DNA from: Beverwykella pulmonaria
Lineage: Eukaryota > Ascomycota > Dothideomycetes > Pleosporales > Melanommataceae
DNA: 64,000 bases
NCBI GenBank assembly: GCA_001599595.1
Contig: BCHH01000011.1
Coordinates: 1,075,894 to 1,139,893, forward strand
Direction of reading: 5' to 3'
In this document: positions 10,219-21,312 of the stretch, piece after piece
How positions within the stretch are numbered: the first letter of the stretch is position 1
How the letters are laid out: every line of letters starts with the position of its first letter
Program-made: the position numbers and the translations under genes
The notes under the pieces: model-generated
Told to the model about the DNA's origin: nothing
The model's database searches: none
The model's input: the letters and a program-made list of their open reading frames with translations, nothing else

Positions 10219-10535
10219 AAGTATTACCCACGAGAATTCTCTGGAATGCTGTAATAGAATTCCTTGATCTTGTCGACTAGGGTGCCTCCAACACGCCACT
10301 CATGTATGTCCTCCGCTGAGAACTTACCCGAAAGATAGATGCCTCTGTAGATCCCTAGAAGGAAAGTCCTGTCCCCGCCAAAGAGGATGTTGTTGAATCC
10401 GAAATCTTGAAGAACATCCTCATCTGGAGGCATGAGACCCTCCGCCAATGACTTCAAGAGATAATCAGCAGAAGTGAGTGGGCGTTTAGAGCAAGTGAAC
10501 AAATGGCTTCCATATCTTTTCTCTTGGCACGAATT
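10219..10535 (-). other. inverted segment of the deaminase/finger gene
   Basis: On the minus strand this segment reads as part of the same protein: SCQEKRYG.. FTCSKRPLTSADYLLK, PPDEDVLQDFGFNN, SAEDIHEWRVGGTLVDKI and YYSIPENSRG. It ends in YFP, exactly where the plus strand right of the segment begins WFLKN. The left edge likewise joins FFCRE on the plus strand to SCQEKR at the far end of the inverted piece. Breakpoints are therefore near 10219-10224 and 10535. One TAA lies after NSRG in the inverted frame. Confidence 0.7.
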
Positions 10536-11545
10536 GCTGGTTTCTGAAGAATCTCTCTGTCCTGGAGCGCCCTTCTATGACTGAAGATATAGCGCAACAA
10601 AAATTGATAGCGACCTTCTACGACAAGGCGAAGCCATACTTGGATATCGAGGACCGCAACAAGACACCAAGGGATCTAATGTAACCAAAAAGACGTCTTG
10701 AATATATATTTCTAGAATAGAGATATATGTATACTGCTTACATCTAAAGCCAGAAGCCAAGGGAACTAGTTACAATTTGCTGGCGGAAGTGTTACTCCGA
10801 ATCAGTCCTAATCCGATTGAAAGAAACTGGTACTCTTTCGGGTTTGTAACCTGCCGCGGACACCACGAAGAGAGTATGCTTGTAGACCTCTACCAGCTCC
10901 TTCTCACCGAAAGTGATGGAAGTTTCTTCTATGAGTTCCATAATCGTCAAAGAGGTTCTATTCAGCCTGCCACATTCACACAATTTTGGAAAGCATACGA
11001 AGCGGGAACGCTTATTCAGCTCATGGATTCGAAGGGGCTGAAGGAACTGCGGTCCAACCTCCAGTTCCTAGAGGGCTTTTTGTCCGTGCCGCCGGCCGGC
11101 CCCCACCCATCCGTATGGGGCCTGAAACAGTTTCTTGAGATTAGTGATCTAATGGACCATCCGCCCCTTTCGTCGGTCAACGCTGACTATGGGTTTATCA
11201 ACTGCAACACTTTAGAGGAAACTTGCACACTGATGGAAATTTATCGAGAGGTTCTGAAGACAGCGAATCCACTAGAGCTACACCAGGCGTGTGTGGTCGG
11301 TGATTTGTTTCGATTTGTAAGTCGTTATGTCCGGATGGAAGAGCGGTGGAGATCGTTGGTGAGGAATGTTTATTCTTTGAACGAAGTGGTAGAGTCGGAG
11401 ATAGGATCAGTAGCGGATGAAGATTATACGGGTTCACCATCGCTATTATCGAGACTTTGGGTGTTCATTGGGGGATTTACGAATTAATAGCGTGCTAGCT
11501 AGATGCAAATGCAAGCTTAAATCAGTTCGCTTTCGCCTCGAAAAT

Positions 11546-11598
11546 CGATCCTCAAGGCTCCTCTGGGTGAATCGCGATCCGCGGTCTGCGTCTTCCTA
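11546..11598. repeat. third copy of the ~54-bp dispersed repeat
   Basis: It shares CGATCCTCAAGGCTCCTCT and CGCGATCCGCGGTCTGCGTCTTCCT-like sequence with the copies at 7285 and 7437, in the same orientation. It lies just after the last open segment of the broken deaminase gene. Confidence 0.6.
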
Positions 11599-11684
11599 TT
11601 TCTGAGAAGTCACCTCGCTTCCAGCCACATTCGAGTGGAGCTCCTCTTAGAATACACCGCTTAGATTACACTACTAACATTACA

Positions 11685-12490
11685 TACGAGGGGGGACATA
11701 AAAAAGTGATATAGCGCTAGGCGATAAAGTAACCCCTATATTGCTAACTAATCAATCGGCACTCCCTAGCCTAGAGCACAGCGTGGCAGCGAGCTCTCAT
11801 AACCTCACCACTACAATACTTTACTACCTCTTCATGTGTGATCTTCTGCCATTCCTCGATCATTATCTCTCTCATCTCTTCAACGGTTCTAGGCCATCGT
11901 TTTGCTACACAAGCTTTAAGAAGACGCCAAATATTCTCAATTGGATTCAAATCTGGAGAATTGGCGGGCCAATCGATGACCCCTTCTACCACGTCTCTCG
12001 TGCTCGGCTTTAACAGATTTCGCTTTATTAATTACTGCGTTATCCTCCATGATCAAAACTATTGTCCCACTAGGTAGGTAGCGAGTTTCATTAATTGCTT
12101 TCCAGTGGTAGATCTGAGAAATAATCTTATCATGATAGACCTGTGCCGTAATCTGTATCCCAGGTGGCTTAAATGAATAGAGATCCCCGCGAAAATTAAA
12201 GAGATTATACCCCAGAACATACCTGCAGAATAGCGCTTGAACTTTAGAACTAAGCAATCCGAATTAAACTTCCCGCCTGCTTTACGAGTAACAAAGACCT
12301 AGCTGTATCGATATCGGGATGAGCATTCGTCTGTCCAACGGAATCGATTCCATTCTTCATCCAGTTGTTTAACTCCAGCCTCAGCAAAGATAATGCATTT
12401 AATCTTGTCGGGATGGGACAAAGTTGATTGAGAGAGTGAAGATCGCCGTATTGACTTTACAGAGGAGCTATCGAAGAAATATCTACAATT
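11685..12490 (-). mobile_element. Tc1/mariner transposon remnant
   Basis: The minus-strand frame 11771-11992 has the DDE-transposase signature WPANSPDLNPIENIWRLLK near its start. A neighbouring frame (11937-12257) carries an earlier part (QVYHDKIISQIYHW, IVLIMEDNAVINKAKSVK), and another at about 12280-12400 reads EEWNRFRWTDECSSRY. Stops and frame changes separate them, so the transposase is dead. The left end begins with CGAGGGGGGACATAAAAAAGTG, typical of fungal mariner-type inverted repeats and next to TA. I could not find the matching right-hand inverted repeat, so that end is probably lost. Confidence 0.8.
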
Positions 12491-12494
12491 TTAC

Positions 12495-13396
12495 CAAGCA
12501 CACTAGGAGCCTGCCAAAATAGTGAAAACAAACACAGAAAAGAGCTACATGAGCAAACATCAAGGTGACTTATCATGTGACCTACGGGTCGACAAATCTT
12601 ATTAGCGTCGGACACTACTAGTTTAGCCACGGCTACACAACGAAAGAATCATCACCGCAGAACAACACTTCTAGCCGCGTGCCAAGCCTCGACTAAATTT
12701 TGAGCGGTTGAGATAGGTTACTACAAACGTTTTCAACGCTCACTTCCTCATTCTTTCACTCACCCACAAGCTCCTATAACGTACGTATATTGTCCATTAT
12801 CGCTATTTACAGCTTGTATAGCCAGATATTAACTATTTACAGGCAAATATGGCGAGACCAAAGCTTACTGCCAAGCAGAAACGCGCCAAAGAAGCCCGCG
12901 ACCCGACGCGCCAGAAGCCTGCTAGACGTAACAAGACAAAGTACGTAAAATAATATATCCAGTCTCCCATATCTAGTATATGATTCTCGCTCCGGATTTT
13001 ACGAAATATTTTCTATGCCGACGCGATGCTCAATGAGATACAATCCTCTTTATCTCTAAAGACCAGTTTAGAAAACTTGACTCTAAAGTATATGGTGCTT
13101 TTACTGTATATATCCATGCTTATTCTTTTATTCTCTAAACATGCAGATGTGGTATCCATGTGATCTGCAATTCTTCTTCCCATAATGGTGGTTCAGACAC
13201 GATGCAAGGAATGAAGCTGTCTTTCTAAAGGGGCAGTGATGGCCACCACCTCTGAGGAGACGAGCGGTGGAAATGTATGTATAAATTCCTGGGTGTATGC
13301 ACGCACCCGCGCTCGGCACTAAAGATCAAAGGCTGTGAATACGAAGCCAGTAAAAGGCCTCTCACAACCTCTAGCTCTCCTTCATGCCCACACCTA
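12495..13396. other. intergenic with one tiny basic ORF
   Basis: No convincing gene. A 34-codon plus-strand ORF at 12849-12953 (MARPKLTAKQKRAKEARD...) is highly basic, and its end contains GTACGT, which could be a splice donor. It may be the first exon of a lost DNA-binding protein. The rest is AT-rich. Confidence 0.35.
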
Positions 13397-13879
13397 TCAG
13401 TCCTCCATAACACAGACTCCTGGCCCTCCTCTACCTCGCCCACCACCACGTCCTCCCCTCCCACTCCCCCGTACCACGGGCCCATGGCCCCGTTCACCTA
13501 GCATTGGTTTGCGCAGGATGAGACCGTGAGTGCCCTTCCCAAACGTCTTCCCCTCACTAGCATTATCTCTACTGCTCAGATCTGTTTCTTTGTCGTGCCA
13601 AGCAGAGGATGATGAAGATTGCAGAGTTGGTTCATTCGTGCTTGCACCGAGTTCCTCCCGTGATATCCCGTTTCCCTCTCTTTCTCTTTCAATTCCTTCC
13701 TTTGGCCCCGGTTTCGAATTGGAGTCTTCTTTCTCCGATGATGAAGTGTGCGCAAAGTCTAGCACACCCACGTTATGTTCACTTAGTTTCGCGTCCCCTC
13801 CTCCGCTGTTGGAGATTGGTTTCCGTCTTCCTGTTGCGCGGCCACGTGGGGCCATGGTCAAGGGGTCGAGATCTGCCAT
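13397..13879 (-). CDS. low-complexity RGG-type hypothetical protein
   Basis: The frame is open from 13936, but the first well-placed start is probably the ATG at 13879 (MADLDPLTMAPRGRATGRRK), giving 160 residues. The middle is Ser/Glu/Lys-rich and polar. The C-terminus is Gly/Arg-rich (VVRGSGRGGRGGGRGRGGPG), like RGG boxes that bind RNA or are arginine-methylated. There is no enzyme motif or membrane segment. The length and composition fit a nuclear or RNA-associated disordered protein, but no family was recognised. An intron near 13500-13530 cannot be excluded, because the Gly/Arg-rich tail starts abruptly there. Confidence 0.45.
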   Translation of the reverse strand: MADLDPLTMAPRGRATGRRKPISNSGGGDAKLSEHNVGVLDFAHTSSSEKEDSNSKPGPKEGIEREREGNGISREELGASTNEPTLQSSSSSAWHDKETDLSSRDNASEGKTFGKGTHGLILRKPMLGERGHGPVVRGSGRGGRGGGRGRGGPGVCVMED

Positions 13880-14334
13880 TCTGATTCTGATCTTGACCCT
13901 CTGTCGTGATTCTTTATAGGATATCGTGTAGATCAAGGAGGTTAATTGTGGGGTCGTGTAATTTGATGGAGATGTGGGTTGTAAGGTCGATATGAGTGGC
14001 GTGAAGATTCTGGTGGTGAGAGCAGAAGTGTGACGTCATGGCAACGCCTGGTCACATGCCTTGCTTACTCATCCGATTCTTATTCCTCGCCCACGGGCGC
14101 AGTCAAAAACATCTGGAACGACCTGTAATCGATTTTATTGAGTGCTACGCATAGAATCACCCTAGCTGATATTGAGATGTTTCATAAGACTAGTATTATC
14201 CATACCAACTGTATAGATTCAACGCGGGTATCTTCACCATTCCCTTCCCAGAATCCCAATGCAACACAAGCATATTATACAAAAAACAAGGTGCCATCTT
14301 AACCAACAGTACGACGCTCATCTATGCCTATACC

Positions 14335-16093
14335 TCACGCCTTCCCATCTTCTCTATCTAGCGCCTTCGCCCACGCACTCTCCAGCCCACTTTCCGCCTC
14401 CTTCCCTGGCCCTTTCTCCACACCTTCCAACTGACTCCCTAGGCTCGTACGATCCCTAACCTCCTTGTTCTCCCCTGCAGCCGTAGTCGGCCGGCTCAAC
14501 GTCGACGCCACCGCCACCGCCTCGGGGCTCTCAAACTCAAAATTCGAGCTATACACCACCGCAGCGAATGCCTCGAGATCCCTCACTCCCTCAATAGCGA
14601 CCAAGTACTCGTTATTCGCACCACTGCCTATAATATGTGCCTGTCTGCAGAAAACCGCAAGGCTATTTGCGACTTTGGCCTTGATGTCCGTGCCAACGAT
14701 TTCCTGGACGCGCGCTGTGGACTCGGAGATGGGTGGGATTTTGTAGGATAAAGCGGAGATCTTGACATCAATGAGGTGCGAGAAAGAGGCATCAAGAAGG
14801 AGGGTAAGGACGTGTGTGAAGGAGGGCGAGTCAATGAGGTCGGACGTTTCGTCGATGAGGCGTCGGATTGACGTCGTGGTAGTCGGGCTGCTGGATGTGG
14901 AGCTGTCAGTCATGCCGGATTCCCGGAGCACGAAGGCTTCTTGGTCTTGTGGGGGGAGGAGGAAGGGGAGCCATTTGCATGTTCTGTGATATGGGCTATT
15001 AGCGAATGCGGAGTGAATGGGGGGCTCAGGGACGCACCGTCGTTCTTCCTCTGTAGCACCCTCGACTCTTTTTCTTACTTCAAGAGTAAGTTCCGACAGC
15101 TTCTCGAGCGTGATCTCCTCCCTCGGATTCAGCGATCCGAAGACGTCCTTAACCGCCGCAGTCACCTTGTGCATCAGATCAATGCACCCGCGATGTAGTA
15201 GCCACCAACTCAGCGAGAGATACCGTCGATTCGTCTCGAAATCGTTTCCGTATGCATGGTCGTAGTTGTCATCGTCATGATTCTCTAAGTTAATCTTAGA
15301 CTCTTGTGTGGGCGGAGACGCGAGCGAGACGACGCTGGCGAGGTAATTCCGGCGACCAAGAAGATTGAGCTGTATTCGAGTGAGGAGGGTGAGGAGGGAG
15401 AGCGTGTATAGTAGCGTAAACGCCCGTGTTATCGCTATTCAAGTCAGCCTTATCTTCGATCCTAATAATCGTTGGGAGTGCGCACAGCTTATCTTCATCT
15501 CATTCCATAGCTGTACCTTCGTCTTCTTCATCTTCTTAGCTTCCTTCTCCGCATCCCCCATACTCTCCTCTAAGCTCCCATTCCCGCTCCCGCTCCCGCT
15601 CTCCCCGTCTACGCCAGCTATCTGACTCGCATGCACATAGCTCTCGCTCTGGAAGCTCGTCAAGCTCTTACCATCGTCATCGGCAACGCTTGGCGGCGCA
15701 CTCGACGCGATCTCGCTCGGACCCACACTCCGCGCCAGTCTCTCTGCCTTGTGTTTCTGCAGCTCGTCCAGTATCTGTTCGACGGGGATGGCGTCGAGGA
15801 TGTTCTCGGTGGCGGTGGGGAGAATCGCGAGCACGGTGAATGTACAGTCTTCCTGGTTTTGTTGGAAGCGGCGGCGGAGACTACCATGAATTCTAATTAG
15901 CTTTGCAACAAGTAATGAGTGGCCAAAATGCATACTTCTCCTTCGCAATCCGCTCATCGCTCATGCGCTGTCTCGCCTCCGAGAACTTGCCCAACACGTA
16001 CTGCCCCGCAAGATACCCGGCACCAAGCACTCCCGCCCCAATGGCAAAGTTCGTGCGGTTTCGGCGCAGCCATCTACGCGTCGAGGTGATCAT
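14335..16093 (-). CDS. PEX3: peroxin-3, peroxisomal membrane biogenesis factor
   Basis: Four exons (15936-16093, 15486-15880, 15038-15434, 14335-14983) join in phase to give 532 residues. The N-terminus (MITSTRRWLRRNRTNFAIG) is the classic Pex3 peroxisomal targeting and membrane anchor: a basic stretch followed by a Gly/Ala-rich helix (AIGAGVLGAGYLAGQYVLG). Next come the conserved ENLRRRFQQNQ and DCTFTVLAILPT motifs, then KISSITRAF..LL.RIQLNLLGRRNY and a KWLPFLLPP motif. Pex3 docks Pex19 carrying membrane-protein cargo at the peroxisome. Length and motif order match filamentous-fungal Pex3. The exon 2/3 junction (donor GTGCGC) is the least canonical site. Confidence 0.95.
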
Positions 16094-16099
16094 GCTCAA

Positions 16100-16880
16100 G
16101 ATATAGACTCGAGCTGGGAGCGGCCAGCGGGGGATGGGGGCAAGGGGCGATAGACAACTCTTACACAACAATCAGGAAGGCGTCGTAGACTTGTCGATAG
16201 TGCGTAATTGAGGGAGAGCAGAAGAGAAAAATGGTTTCGATCTATCGATCGCTCGGATTGATCGTTGGGAGTCGATACCGCGTCTGCGCAGAGGAGGCTG
16301 GTGAATCATCTGTACTGCCAAGCATCGTCTTGCCGAGGTGTCCAGATCAGGAAAGGTTTCCCGCTCACTCAACTTTTTCGACTTGATGTTCATTAATCGT
16401 GGAAATAGTATTTCTCATTGCCAGTGATCAGTGGAATGTACGGCATCTTATTTCTTCGTTCACGGAAAGTTCTGGACGTTCAGATCAAATCAAAATCATC
16501 TGTCAATGAAACCCAACCAGACGACGTCGACAACATTGCCCAAACGGCGGAGGGAAAAGGTGGCGTAACACTGTTAGTAATATCCTTAATTCGTATGCCA
16601 TCAGGAGGGACACAGGGAAAACCAAACTGTATTCAAAAAAATGAATGGTGAAGAAGGCGTTGAACACAATTCATTCACTTCAATTTAGCGCAACACAGCG
16701 AATGCATAATCATATTCAAGTCGTTAACAACATCATCGTATGCCCTCCAATGAGAATTCCACATGCGAAACAATAAAGCAAAATCAAAGCAAAACAATGT
16801 ATGCCGAGGCCGTTAAAGATATATTTTTGGTATTTGTATGCAAAAATTCGTGTGAACGTATAATGGGAACGTATGTGGTG
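16100..16880. other. 5' flank of PEX3 and intergenic
   Basis: No gene recognised. The first 200-300 bases upstream of 16093 would hold the PEX3 promoter and leader. The remainder is AT-rich and without long frames. Confidence 0.35.
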
Positions 16881-16883
16881 TGC

Positions 16884-18534
16884 TCAAGTATGAGGCGTAT
16901 TGGCGGAGGTAGTAGGAGCCGTATTCGTTGGTGTTGGGGAGTTCGAAGAGGAATATCCGTCTTCGCGAGACGAGATACTGGAGGGGGAGACTCTGCTAAT
17001 TACATCATTAGCAACTGTTCCGTGAAGCGTGTTGTTGCCAGATCGTCCAAGGAGTACTCCGCAAGGCAAGTGTCCAACCAAATGGGAGGAAGTAACAAGA
17101 ATAACTAACAGGAAAAGGTCTAGGCCTAGCCTAGGTGTAAAAGAAATGTGGTCGGGCTTTCAATATCAAGGTTGATTCCAAGAGAAGATAAGTGCGAAGG
17201 ATGCGAAGGAGTGGGGCGATCCCAAAGGCCGCTAAGTGGTATTATACTATCCTAAAGGTATCCATTGCAAGTAGATGGTAGCGGCTAGAAATGATAGCAG
17301 TGCGAATGAGAATCCAAAGTTGAGAAGAAAGAGGTGCTCTGACTAGGATGGGAAATCAAGCCGTGTACAAAGTTGGGTCGATATCGTAATAATCGCGCGA
17401 GAGAGAACATAGCGATGAACTCGACCAACGGGCGTCATCTGAAAACGAAAAAAAGGTTGAGATCCAGTTGTGCCTTCCAAAGGAACTGGTCTGTTCACAT
17501 AACGAAACGCGGCCTCCGTTCTGCTGGTTCCATCTTCTCGTGCCTCTGCATTTATTCCTCCTTCACACACTCAACCGCAACGACATTTTAGTCCGGTAGA
17601 TCTTCATTGTCAGTAATCCAAAACTAGGCCCTGGTGGTTGAGAATTTTCTTCATGAGGTAGCCTGAGGGATGATCCAGATTAGGCACCATTACTCTCAGA
17701 GGGTTCCATAGGACAAGGAATTCCAAAAACCCTGAACGGCCTTGCCTGGTTTCCTTCGAGGTTCCATCGAGTCCGACACAGGCCGATATTTAGGGAAGTA
17801 TCTACCACTGTGGCAAGGATTTGAGCTGTGGAAAATCCTCAAACAATAGTGATGTAGCTTACGAACCGCGTTGGAGTGCAATAAATATAATTCGCTGGAA
17901 CAGGGATAAATTGCATTCTCTGGCCAGAGTTATTCCCTTGTGGAAGCACATCCAGCACAGGATTAGAAGTAAAATGTCGATTATGGGCTTTGGTCATCTT
18001 TTCAAAGACAACTTGGTGTGAACTTAGCATTCATTGGAAACTCTGTCGGTGTGGAAGGCTGGATGTATGCAAGGTCCTGAAAGACAATATGTCCAGCTCT
18101 ACAAAGGAAGTCAGGTGAATAGATCCATAATAGACCTTTCGTGATTACCAGGAGGGTATTCCGGCGGTGCTAGGTCTCCAAGATATGTGACGAGACCGTA
18201 TTAGAAATTTCCATGTTCTCCGGAAAAATATCGGCCGCAGGATCCGGAAGTTGAGAACAACAGAAAACTTCTTCCTCGGTACATTAGAACGCTTGAACAC
18301 GCATGGTAAGTACAATCACTTGGGCGATAACGAGTTTTAGGTAAATGAGGAGAGGCAATTGATAGGGGTAAGGCTCACCGGTGGTACAATGTAATCACTT
18401 TTGCCCTTCATGGTTAGTCCTAAAGGGCCTTGCTTGGGAAATATGGCAGATAGAGCAAGCCGCCGTTCCGGGAGCAAAATACGTTCCTGATGGGTGGCGG
18501 TATCCCTCTTTTTATATTGTCTCGTCTTACCCAT
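16884..18534 (-). other. possible multi-exon gene or relic, unresolved
   Basis: Several minus-strand pieces look protein-like and have plausible splice sites beside them. Examples are SAIFPKQGPLGLTMKGKSDY before a GTGAGC donor (~18385), GDLAPPEYPPGNHERSIMD (~18150), FEKMTKAHNRHFTSNPVLD (~17990), a hydrophobic run (FLLNFGFSFALLSFLAATIY, ~17310) after a TCCTAG acceptor, and a possible C-terminal piece near 17000. I could not assemble a single frame-consistent model, and no family was recognised. It may be a gene for a membrane protein with many small exons, or a decayed one. Confidence 0.25.
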
Positions 18535-18738
18535 TTAGAGTCTTTGAGCTTAACTGTCGGCCTGTCCGTAGGGTGGATTGCAAGGCGGTACACGCAGTCG
18601 GTTGTAGCAACAGGTTAGAACCATAGATGAAACCATATGCTCCTTTGTCGTATCTGCAAGAGGAAAACCATGAATTGCAAGGAAACATATGCTAGCCATG
18701 GTGATCGAGTCCGGTGAAAACCCATTTGGCCAAATTCC

Positions 18739-19930
18739 TCATGATGGCTCCGGATCTTCCATAGGCTGTTCATGGGTACTCATCCATTGGTCAAATCCGG
18801 GCGGAATCGAATGAAAGGCATTGAAGTCAATGATAGGAGAAATGGGATAAGGAAATGATCTAGGCGGGCTAGAGCTACGTCCGGGATATCCTGGATATCC
18901 TTGATTGACTGGAAAGGGAAATTCGGGATGCAAAGGTTCCGGGAGCGACGGTAGATGTGATGGATGTGTGTCTACGTACTTTCGATCTACTCCCCGGCCC
19001 CAATCATCATCCCGAGATGGTGTCTCTGGGACAAATAGACCGGGTAAGGCGGTAGGTGGTTTGGTGTTGGGGTTGATAGCTGGGTGTGGCTCTGGGATTT
19101 GACGGCGGAGGCTTGGTGAACCCTGGGTTTTTTGCAGTTTTGCAGGACCTAACGGGTCTTCGACTCGCGTTGAGGTGCTTCTTCTGAAGCATATGTCAGA
19201 AGCTGACTCTAGAGAGTTTGGAAACGCACCTTTTTGCCCCCTGCTTTGATTCTGTAGGCATAGTAATGTCGTTATGAGTACACTAATCGTGGTCAGATGT
19301 AATGGTTTAAGCAGGTAACCATATCTCGTTTACTTTTCCTTTCATCCGTTTGCACTTGTCACATGCCCCAATCTTCCTCCTCTCCTTGTAAGTTACCCGT
19401 TCAGGGCTCGTCATCCTCCTCTTGGTTTTTGGATGGAGTGTTCGTCCATCGATTGCACTGAAGACAAAAGTTTGAGAGGTCGCGGTTGTGGTTGGTGTGG
19501 ATGGTTTGTCCATGTGTGGGCGACTACGATCGGTGAGTCTCAGTGCTTGGACGGAAGGGGGTGTCGTGGGTGATGTGCATGGTGATGTATGCTGTGTACT
19601 GCCAGCTGATGCTTGATCGTAGAAGTCGTTCGCTTCGCTCTTAGGACTTGCGAAGTTGTAAATGTCGTGATCTTCAATGGGAGCCGAATGTTCTTCGTCC
19701 TTCAATCTCATTTCCTCGAGCTCAGTCACGAGGAGTTCAATAGTAGCTTTATGCTTCCGCTGCCGAAGAGTCTTGCAATCTGGATACGCATCCTTGAGCC
19801 GCTCAGCCAGCAGGTCGGAACCTACTGGCCATCTGAAGGATAGTCCATGCCAAGGTGGCGCATCGTCTGTAGTGGGATATTTGCGAAAAATACAAGGCAT
19901 TGTAGCTCGACTTTCTCCTTCGCGAATCAT
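18739..19930 (-). CDS. hypothetical protein with CxxC motif and Pro-rich tail
   Basis: Three exons (19334-19930, 19230-19251, 18739-19208) keep phase and give 362 residues. The N-terminal part has a leucine/glutamate-rich helix (ATIELLVTELEEMRLKDEEH). The middle is Ser/Thr/Pro-rich, then comes a basic stretch with ERRKIGACDKCKRMKGK just before the first intron. That CxxC-plus-basic motif resembles the first half of a Zn2Cys6 cluster, but the other cysteines are missing, so this is not a full zinc cluster. The C-terminus is rich in Pro, Tyr and Gly. The 22-nt middle exon is unusual, but skipping it shifts the frame into an early stop. A leader intron between about 19963 and 20190 (gtaagt donor, cgctaac branch) is possible. 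Probably a nuclear protein. Confidence 0.6.
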
Positions 19931-19959
19931 GACTCCTAGAGCATATTATTCTGTCTCCA

Positions 19960-21312
19960 TCGAATTGTTAGCGTTAGAATAGATCGATGTTTAACTACAT
20001 ATAAATTTCCACAATCGATCAAATACTCCCTATAACTGAAGACATAACATATCAACTGGGGTTGACCTGGAACCAGACAGTCGTCGACTGAATCATGAAG
20101 GTCGACTACAAGAAGGCCACACAGAGATCGACATGAAATTTCAAACATAAAAGGAGAGAGCTTACTTACTCGTCTTCTGGCTCGGCGGCTTGAAGCAGTA
20201 ATCGCGGAAGATCAGGTAAGAGTTGGAGCAAGCACCCTGAAACAAAGGGCGAGGGGTGGGGAATAGACTAGAGAAATACGCTGTCCTTCGGAGACTCCTC
20301 AAAGCCTCGAGAGGGACCAGGCAACTGTAGACACACTTGACATGCTAGCGGCACAAAGGTCGACTCCGGAGCGGTACCGGAGTCTCGAGATGGAGAAGCA
20401 TGCCCAGTGGCATGCAGGAGCTTCTCCTTTTGGTCACCTTTATACGACCTCGGTGTCGATAATGGGATGAAAGGTGCAGCCATTCATCGAAGTCTCCCCC
20501 TGATTGGCCGGGGCAATAGACAAGCTCCACCGCGTTGTGCCCCAGTTGCTAGACAAATGGCCAAGTCCATCTCGTGGGTAGGCGCAGCTTGCAGGCAAAC
20601 TGTCGATACGTTGGAGGACCATCCACGTAGGCTTGGCTAGTGCAATGTGGCGCAGCTGATTGGTGATGACGATATCAGCCGGGGTTGTGTCGGGCATTCG
20701 TACCTCGAGGTCGGGCATAAGTGCAGCAGAATTTTAGTTTGACTGGTCAATGAAATTCATAGGATACGAGGAAGTATAAGATGTTGACCGCGTAGTCATG
20801 TCTTAGGCGTTCTCGTGCACTGCCGTCATGCTTGTTGCAGGCGGCTGTGAAGAACATGTGGACACCGGCGACGGGTCGAGAGTTTGATGGTGCATGTGAT
20901 GGTACAAAGGAAGAAAGATGAGGGGTTCGTGATAAGGATGAACGGTGAGGCGTATGGTGGATGGAGGATGTGAGGTTGTCCACGGTTGGCAGGTGTGAAG
21001 CTTCCCATAGACGCTATTCCCAATTCGTTCCGCCCCAAAGAAAGCATTAACGCCTGCAACTAATCTTGAAACATCAAGTACTACATACAGTGCACTCTGA
21101 AGAGACCATCAGGTGTGGCTTCAATCGCGAGACTTGACAAGGACGTAAACGTACTGCTGACAGATACAGTAAGACCTCATAAGACAAAGGTAAGCCTTTG
21201 ACCCCTGTGAAATTTCCAACGCGATCCGACAAGTCTAACTTAGATATTATAACAAGGCTTGTCTGTCTATCACAGACTCAGATATTGTTTGGAAATAATC
21301 TGATGGAGACTA
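19960..21312. other. intergenic; leader region of the 18739-19930 gene
   Basis: Short minus-strand frames such as 20268-20483 have an ATG and a Pro/Ser-rich composition but no recognisable motif; one may belong to the long leader of the downstream gene. No further gene is supported up to the 3' end of the amidase gene. Confidence 0.35.

Larger units (their letters stand above)
8107..11487 (+). pseudogene. OTT_1508-like deaminase / zinc-finger protein gene disrupted by an inversion
   Basis: Exon 1 (8107-8527) and exon 2 (8774-9812) join in phase across an intron of 246 bp. The exon 2 protein has the deaminase-type zinc ligands HAE (9388-9396) and CFMC (9478-9489), with YFGCSKLSC before the second pair, as in the fungal OTT_1508-like nucleic-acid/nucleotide deaminase family (assigned from memory). 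After a second intron (9813 to about 10098 or 10107) a Cys-rich finger follows (CDICKRPTTRRCDICNKDFFC, 10150-10215). The next ~310 bp are inverted. The gene resumes on the plus strand at about 10535 (WFLKNLSVLE, KAKPYLDIEDRNKTPRDLM) and in a last open segment, 10750-11487. The pieces together form one long conserved fungal architecture, but as it stands it cannot be read through. Confidence 0.65.

Noticed and set aside
12849..12953. 34-codon basic ORF as a gene
   Set aside because: Too short and without a partner exon; mentioned only as a possible leftover first exon.
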